Below, in pieces: positions 7,574 to 12,304 of a DNA stretch of 15,588 nt; position 1 is the first letter of the stretch; every line of letters begins with the position of its first letter. Under the pieces are notes generated by a model. It ran no database searches. It saw only the letters and a program-made list of their open reading frames with translations, and was not told the DNA's origin. The translations under genes and the position numbers were made by a program. This DNA is from Candidatus Melainabacteria bacterium (GTDB taxonomy: Bacteria > Cyanobacteriota > Vampirovibrionia > Obscuribacterales > Obscuribacteraceae): contig PSRH01000250.1 of the NCBI GenBank assembly GCA_003175915.1, positions 1-15,588 on the forward strand, written 5' to 3'.

Positions 7574-7610
7574 CCCCTAACCGCTCAAGCATAAATAAGC
7601 TGGCTAGGGG
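7574..7610 (-). terminator. imperfect hairpin between the second RRM gene and dacB, possible terminator
   Basis: CCCCTA (7574-7579) pairs with TAGGGG (7605-7610), and inside it CCGCT (7581-7585) pairs with AGC and GG (7598-7603) around one bulged T. On the minus strand the stem is followed by GGTTTCTTGGTTTGTT, a T-rich but interrupted tail. It lies about 75 bases after the RRM stop and about 25 before the dacB start, so it may end the RRM transcript or form the dacB leader. Confidence 0.42.
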
Positions 7611-7685
7611 ATGTCCAAATTCGTCTTGCTTTGTGAAGCCGATTAGATGTCACAGACCAGGGCTACGTCGTTCAAATGAGTGGGA

Positions 7686-7967
7686 CTAAAAGCGCCGGTT
7701 GTTCCTTCCTTGGGATTTATCCTTTGGTTGGGAAGGATTGACGGCAATTTGCCTGTCATGCAATGTCCAACCGTTGAATTGCTTCACCGCGGCTTCAGCT
7801 TCGGCTTGCGTTTGCATTTCTACGAAAGCAAACCCACGCTTTCTGCCGGTCTCGCGATCGGTTGGAATGGCTACTGAAACAACTGCCCCCGCTTCCGAGA
7901 ATAATTGTTCGAGCTCAGCTTCGGTTACTTTAAAGGGCAAATTGGCCACAAACAGTTTTGTATTCAT
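7686..7967 (-). CDS. RRM-domain RNA-binding protein, second paralogue
   Basis: This 93-residue protein is a second single-RRM protein. RNP-2 is KLFVANLPF (residues 4-12) and RNP-1 is RGFAFVEM (44-51). It is 68% identical to the protein at 435-701 over 77 ungapped positions, and the stretch PTDRETGRKRGF is the same in both. It differs in the tail, which here is basic and polar (KDKSQGRNNRRF) and may add non-specific RNA affinity. The ATG at 7965-7967 is chosen because GAGAG stands close upstream and the protein then begins exactly like its paralogue; a frame extended 21 residues further upstream has no such support. It appears to be transcribed alone, with a small hairpin in its leader. RNA-binding function is secure by family; targets are unknown. 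Confidence 0.94.
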   Translation of the reverse strand: MNTKLFVANLPFKVTEAELEQLFSEAGAVVSVAIPTDRETGRKRGFAFVEMQTQAEAEAAVKQFNGWTLHDRQIAVNPSQPKDKSQGRNNRRF

Positions 7968-8024
7968 ATCTCTCGTTCCAATATAGACAGCACCTTGGCT
8001 TGAATTGCTTGATACTGTAGTCCC

Positions 8025-8038
8025 CCTCATTTCTGAGG
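8025..8038 (-). promoter_or_regulatory. tetraloop hairpin in the leader of the second RRM gene
   Basis: On the minus strand CCTCA-GAAA-TGAGG forms a perfect five-pair stem closed by a GNRA-type GAAA loop, followed by GGGAC. It sits 58 bases upstream of the RRM start codon, probably within the 5' leader. GAAA loops are stable and often make RNA or protein contacts, so a role in autoregulation is possible but not shown. Confidence 0.35.
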
Positions 8039-8143
8039 TACCTAATTAGTATTGCACATCAATGATAAATTTCGTCTGTGCCTCTATCCGGCCAGGCGTT
8101 AATACGATTTTGAATTTTCCCTAACTTCGGCCCCGAAACCTTC

Positions 8144-8626
8144 TTAAATTCGGGCTCTATTGTCCTTATCGAGGCTCTTGAGAGCATCCTCGTAGCGACC
8201 GGCGTGAATCGCTTCCACTTTCGCCAGAGCATGGAATCGCTTTGCCGCTTGCTCGAATATTTCTGCATGTTCGGCGGATTCCCGCGCCTGGGCGACGAAC
8301 TCGCTGGCGGCTTGCGGTTTCTGTTCTTCCAGGGCGATGCGCTCGAACTCAGGATACATTTGATTGCTTTCGTAAAGCTCCCCGTCTCTGGCTAATTCGA
8401 GTAGTTTACGTACGGTCAGAGATTTGGCCGGATAAATCAGCTCGAGGTGGGAAAAGGCATGGGCGGTTTCCTGTTCGGCGATATTTTCAAAAAGCCGGGC
8501 AGTTTCCTCGTTGCCCAATCGCCGCGCTTGCTTGGCGAAGTAGAGATACTTGCGGTTGGCCATGGCTTCGCCGGCGAATGCTTCATTGAGATTTTGTTCG
8601 GTCTTAGACTTTGCTTGCTGGTTCAT
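8144..8626 (-). CDS. rubrerythrin-family diiron protein without rubredoxin domain, duplicated last helix
   Basis: The 160-residue ferritin-like protein should reduce peroxide at a diiron site in the cytoplasm. Ligands visible in the family order are E20 (AGEAMANRKY), E53 and H56 (ETAH), and E83 and E86 (GELYE), followed by the signature QMYPEF (89-94). There is no rubredoxin domain. The canonical ExxH of the last helix is changed: the position that should be Glu is S117 (H120 remains). A second copy of that helix, 21 residues later, carries E138 and H141 (VEAIHAGRY). The segments 104-127 and 125-148 match at 12 of 24 positions without gaps. The ATG has an excellent ribosome site AAGGAG (8632-8637, five bases away). 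A strong promoter and a palindrome lie upstream. Rubrerythrins usually belong to peroxide regulons. Confidence 0.92.
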   Translation of the reverse strand: MNQQAKSKTEQNLNEAFAGEAMANRKYLYFAKQARRLGNEETARLFENIAEQETAHAFSHLELIYPAKSLTVRKLLELARDGELYESNQMYPEFERIALEEQKPQAASEFVAQARESAEHAEIFEQAAKRFHALAKVEAIHAGRYEDALKSLDKDNRARI

Positions 8627-8645
8627 CGTTGCTCCTTTTAGGTCA

Positions 8646-8661
8646 GGCGCGGGCGCGCGCC
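8646..8661 (-). promoter_or_regulatory. GC-rich hairpin in the rubrerythrin leader
   Basis: GGCGCG (8646-8651) and CGCGCC (8656-8661) form a six-pair all-GC stem with a four-base loop, ending eight bases before the AAGGAG ribosome site. The predicted leader from the upstream promoter is about 147 bases, unusually long, so this hairpin should be in the mRNA and could affect translation or stability. Confidence 0.38.
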
Positions 8662-8775
8662 GGTGGCGAGGCTGCTCTCACGGAGCGGCCTACTTTGATC
8701 TGGGAAATCTGGCTTGTGATACGCCGGTTGGTTGGACAAAGAGGTTTTTCTTCGTCAGGCGTTTACTGGTTTTGA

Positions 8776-8794
8776 ACTTAGAATAAATCTAAGT
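8776..8794. promoter_or_regulatory. palindromic operator candidate (PerR/Fur-like) at the rubrerythrin promoter
   Basis: ACTTAGA-ATAAA-TCTAAGT is a perfect 7-5-7 inverted repeat that covers the whole -10 hexamer (8780-8785). Its core TTAGAAT-A-AATCTAA has the 7-1-7 AT-rich layout of PerR boxes (TTATAAT-N-ATTATAA), with differences at a few positions. A repressor bound here would block RNA polymerase. PerR control of rubrerythrin is well known in other bacteria; identity of the regulator here is inference. Confidence 0.5.
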
Positions 8795-8808
8795 CTGTAA
8801 TCTGTCAA
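8780..8808 (-). promoter_or_regulatory. strong sigma70-type promoter of the rubrerythrin gene
   Basis: On the minus strand the consensus -35 TTGACA (8803-8808) is followed by a 17-base spacer and TATTCT (8780-8785), one mismatch per -10 in the less critical positions. Transcription should start near 8773. This is the best promoter match in the window, and it overlaps the palindrome at 8776-8794. Confidence 0.7.
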
Positions 8809-8929
8809 GATAGGCGCGTGAACCCCGACCTGTGCCGATTTTCAAGGAACTCATAGGGAGTAGGTCCCTGTAATATAACTTCATCAATTGGCAAGACCTT
8901 TGTCGCAGAGACCTTGCCAGGCAGGCGCT
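8809..8929. other. gap between TPR gene end and rubrerythrin promoter, with inverted repeats
   Basis: Together with the leader described above, this closes a gene-free stretch of about 300 bases. GGCAAG (8890-8895) and CTTGCC (8913-8918) form an inverted repeat 12 bases beyond the stop codon of the TPR gene and may help end its minus-strand transcript, although no T run follows. AGGGA-GTAGG-TCCCT (8855-8869) is a second short hairpin. I see no gene here. Confidence 0.35.
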
Positions 8930-9973
8930 CTAAAGTTTGTCAGCTTGATCGCTTAGCGCCCCCTGAACGGCGGCCTCACCATTGATCGCTTCGCCTGGCT
9001 CGCTGGCGGCGGCAGGACGATTGAAGACTTCCTTGGCCTTGCTCTTCTCTTGAGAATCTAAATTTGTCCCTTGATGAGCCGCATCCCCATCGCGCTCGCC
9101 CTTGCTGTTGCTTCTCTTGTCAAGGATTTGAGAAGCCGCATCAAGCTCGATCGGATGCGTTGCCATTGCCGGTACGGGTGTTTTTCCATTCTGCCCAGCC
9201 GCTTTATCAGCGAGCTTGTCTTCAATTTCTCGAGCTCTGAACAAATAAGCATCTGCCTGTTTTTGATCACCATTGGCCTTTCTTAGATCGGCCAGACCCT
9301 TGAGTGTATCGATCAGCTGTGGGCTTGAGGCACCGTATGCTTTTTCTCTCAGGCTCAAGCTCCGCTTCAGTAGTGGCTCGGCCAGGTCGTATTGCCCTTT
9401 CAGGGCATAGAAATCGGCAAGCCTGCTCAAGTTGTATGTCAGATCTTGTCCCTGGCCGACGGCATTTTTTTCCGGCTCATTAAGAGCAGTCTTGAGGTCC
9501 TGTTCAATATCCTTGAGCTTGCTCTGGTTGTCGGCAATTTTCTCAAGAGTCTCATTCAGTGCTTGAGAGGCAATGCTTTTATCCCTGGCGTTGCCGCTTT
9601 CGGCAATTGATTGCAAAGCCGAGGCCGTGCCCGTGCTGGCATAAATTGCTGCCATACGACTGGCCAACTCAGTATTGGTCAAAGAGGATATGGCCAGAAT
9701 AGCGGCCCTCTTGCTTTGTTCATCCCCAGCCAATCTGGGGAGGAATTTTTCTATGGTTTGTACTTCTTGAATGCGCAGTTGCTGTTGGTTGTATACGTAA
9801 GTGAAGTAACCGCCGATGGCAAAAACGCAAATGCCAGAGATAATTGGAGCAATTGCCGCCAATTTATCCCACATATCTTTATTTTGTTTGCCAGAAAAAC
9901 TCGGCCTTGCAAGAGCAGTTTCCGGCTCCGCAGCCGACGATTTGTGGACGAGCTCAGTGCTTGTTTCGATCAA
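8930..9973 (-). CDS. membrane-anchored TPR protein
   Basis: The 347-residue protein has a polar N-terminal tail (1-36), one transmembrane helix (about 38-60, IAPIISGICVFAIGGYFTYV), an Ala-rich helical region (about 70-145), a short coiled-coil-like segment (about 145-165), and two tetratricopeptide repeats of the kinesin-light-chain type (about 178-253; ADFYALKGQYDLAEPLLKRS and the following repeat). A long polar low-complexity tail (about 255-347) ends the chain. The TPRs probably serve protein-protein contacts at the membrane; partners are unknown. The start is a TTG (9971-9973) supported by AAGGA with six bases between; the next ATG, at codon 34, would remove the N-terminal tail. It is divergent from the quinone oxidoreductase gene. 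No enzyme motif is visible. Confidence 0.78.
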   Translation of the reverse strand: MIETSTELVHKSSAAEPETALARPSFSGKQNKDMWDKLAAIAPIISGICVFAIGGYFTYVYNQQQLRIQEVQTIEKFLPRLAGDEQSKRAAILAISSLTNTELASRMAAIYASTGTASALQSIAESGNARDKSIASQALNETLEKIADNQSKLKDIEQDLKTALNEPEKNAVGQGQDLTYNLSRLADFYALKGQYDLAEPLLKRSLSLREKAYGASSPQLIDTLKGLADLRKANGDQKQADAYLFRAREIEDKLADKAAGQNGKTPVPAMATHPIELDAASQILDKRSNSKGERDGDAAHQGTNLDSQEKSKAKEVFNRPAAASEPGEAINGEAAVQGALSDQADKL

Positions 9974-10258
9974 AAATTATCCTTCCCCGATCAGTGCCCG
10001 GAAAATATAGAAAGTGGCTGTGCAAAAGCACTCTAGCTTCGACGAGCTCTTGGCAGTATACATGGTTAACTCAAGTTGATTTATCGCTCAATCGGGACGG
10101 TTTCCTCAGCCCATCAAGTTCTTCGCGGGAAGCAAGGGCAAGGTAAATTTCCGTGGGCCATGTAAAAAATAAGTTTGACCTTTGCTCAGCCCCAATTTCA
10201 GTAATCTATATAGAGTTGTCGATAGAGTTGTCGCAGGGAAAGCCGTGAGGTGTTGTCT
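9974..10258. other. divergent intergenic region between TPR and quinone oxidoreductase genes
   Basis: This stretch of 285 bases should contain promoters for both genes. GTGC-AAAA-GCAC (10020-10031) is a small palindrome near the TPR side. TTGACC (10178-10183) and TAATCT (10202-10207) resemble promoter hexamers for the plus strand but are spaced too far apart (18 bases or fewer would be normal), so I do not call a promoter. A 12-base tandem repeat sits just before the quinone oxidoreductase ribosome site and is listed separately. Confidence 0.35.
10210..10233 (+). repeat. perfect 12-base tandem repeat upstream of the quinone oxidoreductase gene
   Basis: ATAGAGTTGTCG occurs twice head to tail. 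The array ends 13 bases before the ribosome site GAGGTG (10247-10252) of the downstream gene and begins right after the TAATCTATATAG stretch. Spacing of 12 bases places both copies near the same face of the helix, as for a dimeric regulator; a simple slippage duplication is the alternative. Confidence 0.75.
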
Positions 10259-11242
10259 ATGAAGGTGGTGGTGATCGAGAGACCGGGCGGACCAGAAGTA
10301 CTGAAATTGGTCGAGCGTCCAGACCCGCAGGCACATAAGGGAGAAGTGCGGGTGAAAGTGAAGGCGGCGGGCGTCAACCGTGCCGATATACTCCAGCGCC
10401 AGGGTGGCTATCCGGCGCCACCAGGTTGGCCGGCCGACATACCAGGGTTGGAATTCGCTGGGGAAGTCGATCAACTCGGCCCTCATACTTCTGGATTCAG
10501 AATTGGCGAGCGCGTCTTTGGTCTTTGCGGCGGAGGCGCCTACGCCGGTTATGTTGTCGTCAATCAGGGTGAATTGAGCCGAATTCCGGAGGCGCTCACT
10601 TTTGAAGAAGCGGCTGCCGTACCGGAAGCCTTTATCACCGCCTATGATGCCATGGTCAGCCAGGGCAGATTGACCAGTGGCGAAACCGTTTTGATTGATG
10701 CAGTTGGTAGTGGCGTCGGCACGGCCGCTTTGCAAATCGCCAAAGCCTTGCTGGCGACAACAATCGGCACAAGCCGTTCTCAGGAGAAACTGGCTAAAGC
10801 GAAGCAGTTCGGATTGGACCACGGCATACTTGTTGCCGATGGGCGTTTCAGTTCTCAAGTTATCAAGCTCACCGAAGGGCGGGGAGTCGATCTGGTGCTT
10901 GGCCTGGTCGGTGGTTCCTACTTTAACGAAGGCATTCTAGCTGCCGCTTCGCAGGGCAGGCTGATTCTGGTCGGACTTCTCGACGGTCGGGAAAGCCAAG
11001 TCGATCTGGCTCGCATCCTCGGCAAGCGTCTTGAAGTGAGAGGCACCACCCTTAGAGCCAGGCCGCTCGTGGAAAAAATCCAGGTTGCCTCCAGTTTTAG
11101 CAAACATGTCGTGCCGCTTTTTCAGTGCGGCTTGTTAAAGCCAGTCGTTGACCGAATTATCACCCTGTCTGAGGCGGCCGACGCGCATGCGCACCTGGAA
11201 GACAATGCCAATTTCGGCAAGGTCGTACTACGCATTGAATGA
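10259..11242 (+). CDS. NAD(P)H quinone oxidoreductase, PIG3-type zinc-free MDR
   Basis: The 327-residue protein belongs to the medium-chain dehydrogenase/reductase superfamily without the zinc ligands. The N-terminal GroES-like half has the PIG3 signatures AAGVNRADILQRQGGYPAPPG (about 36-56) and GLEFAGEV; the segment AVPEAFITAYDAM precedes the Rossmann half. The nucleotide-binding loop GSGVGTA starts at residue 150 in place of the more usual ASGVGTA. Enzymes of this type reduce quinones with NADPH in the cytoplasm, and the human member responds to oxidative stress. The ATG at 10259 follows GAGGTG by six bases; an upstream GTG/TTG in the same frame is inside that ribosome site. Its stop overlaps the next start by four bases (ATGA), so the two are cotranscribed and probably translationally coupled. 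Confidence 0.9.
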   Translation: MKVVVIERPGGPEVLKLVERPDPQAHKGEVRVKVKAAGVNRADILQRQGGYPAPPGWPADIPGLEFAGEVDQLGPHTSGFRIGERVFGLCGGGAYAGYVVVNQGELSRIPEALTFEEAAAVPEAFITAYDAMVSQGRLTSGETVLIDAVGSGVGTAALQIAKALLATTIGTSRSQEKLAKAKQFGLDHGILVADGRFSSQVIKLTEGRGVDLVLGLVGGSYFNEGILAAASQGRLILVGLLDGRESQVDLARILGKRLEVRGTTLRARPLVEKIQVASSFSKHVVPLFQCGLLKPVVDRIITLSEAADAHAHLEDNANFGKVVLRIE

Positions 11243-12180
11243 GTTTACCTATGCCGGAAATTGTTGTTACTGAGGACGGTTCGATCACTTGTCTGGATCA
11301 GACAACCGGTGAGCTCTACCATAACCGGGCCGGCGCTTACACGGAGGCGCTCCAAAACTACGTTTTGCCCTCTGGCCTGGAATCTCTTTTCTCGGCACAG
11401 AATGACGTGCGCCTGCTCGACGTTTGCTTCGGTTTAGGCTACAACTCCTTCGTTCTTATTCAGCAAGCCCTTTCGCTCTTGGAAAAACAAACAAAAGGGA
11501 AAGAAAAGTTCTCCCTTGAGCTCATCGGATTGGATCAAGACCGGCAGATTTTCGAGCTCATCCCCACCGTTCTTGAAAGTGGCAATTTTGCCGATTTGCC
11601 CTCTGTCTGGAAAAAATCGATAATCGAAAGCCTAGACAACTTGAGGCACTCGTCCGACCGGCAAATTTGCCAGTTATCATGCCCAGCTGCTGGCGGCGAA
11701 CTCGCCGTCAAGCTTGAGCTGCGCCTGGCCGATGTTCGAGGCGAGTTGCCCAGACTGGTCAGCCAAAAGCGGCAATCCTTCGACCTGGTGTTTCATGACG
11801 GGTTCAGTCCCAGGCGTGTCCCGGAGCTGTGGACCATCGATCTCTTTCGACACTATGTCGAGCTTTTGAGGCCAACCGGCAAAATTCTCACCTACAGCTC
11901 TGCTGTGGCGGTGCGGGGCGCCCTCAGAGCGCTTGGCTTGATCGTCAAGAGGACCGCGGCAGTGGGTGGCAAATCCGGTGGCACAATCGCCGCTTTGCTG
12001 GATGAGTCAGGCGAGAAGCGCGAAGTTTATCCATTGACAGCCGCGGAAGAAAAACGGCTTGCCTCGTGCTCCGCCACTCCTTACCGGGACCCGAGCTTAG
12101 CGGATACGCGGTCGCAGATCGTTGGGCGCAGGGAAAAGGAGATTGCTCACCGGCGCTTGCAGGAACCTGGTAAAACTTGA
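11239..12180 (+). CDS. mnmC: MnmC-type tRNA methyltransferase, stand-alone (DUF752)
   Basis: The 313-residue protein has an S-adenosylmethionine Rossmann fold with motif I DVCFGLGYNS (61-70), acidic GLDQDR (97-102), and the family core HDGFSPRRVPELWTIDLF (186-203). This core matches the DGFAP..NPelWt.elF segment of the MnmC methyltransferase domain. The later GGKSGGTIA (243-251) fits the non-fused DUF752 branch, known from the stand-alone MnmC2 of Aquifex aeolicus. The reaction is methylation of the 5-aminomethyl group at wobble uridine 34 of certain tRNAs. The FAD-dependent oxidase half of E. coli MnmC is absent. The start overlaps the quinone oxidoreductase stop (ATGA); a second in-frame ATG at 11251 is possible. 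Two insertions (about 85-95 and 135-155) make it slightly long. Confidence is high for the fold and good for the tRNA role. Confidence 0.85.
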   Translation: MSLPMPEIVVTEDGSITCLDQTTGELYHNRAGAYTEALQNYVLPSGLESLFSAQNDVRLLDVCFGLGYNSFVLIQQALSLLEKQTKGKEKFSLELIGLDQDRQIFELIPTVLESGNFADLPSVWKKSIIESLDNLRHSSDRQICQLSCPAAGGELAVKLELRLADVRGELPRLVSQKRQSFDLVFHDGFSPRRVPELWTIDLFRHYVELLRPTGKILTYSSAVAVRGALRALGLIVKRTAAVGGKSGGTIAALLDESGEKREVYPLTAAEEKRLASCSATPYRDPSLADTRSQIVGRREKEIAHRRLQEPGKT

Positions 12181-12304
12181 GTTAAACAGCGATGAAGTTT
12201 GGATGAGCAAGTTGAGAGGAATTGAGACACGCATTTGGGGCAATTTTTTCTGGCAAGATTGGAATCCATTGTGCCGTGGAACTAAATTTTTATGGTGATC
12301 TGTT

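Noticed and set aside
8132..8154. Hairpin CCCGAA/TTCGGG at the end of the rubrerythrin gene as a terminator
   Set aside because: The stem encloses the stop codon and no T run follows on the minus strand; at most a weak 3' structure.
10178..10207. TTGACC and TAATCT as a promoter for the quinone oxidoreductase
   Set aside because: The same-strand hexamers are about 18-21 bases apart depending on register and the -10 is poor; not enough to call a promoter.
10106..10858. 250-residue frame antisense to the quinone oxidoreductase
   Set aside because: The plus-strand gene has clear PIG3 motifs over the same bases; the antisense product is Arg/His/Ser/Leu-rich with no domain.
12203..12298. Trp-rich 31-residue reading frame before the kinase
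   Set aside because: It has no ribosome site, no family resemblance and fills a normal intergenic gap. A regulatory upstream peptide cannot be excluded but nothing supports it.
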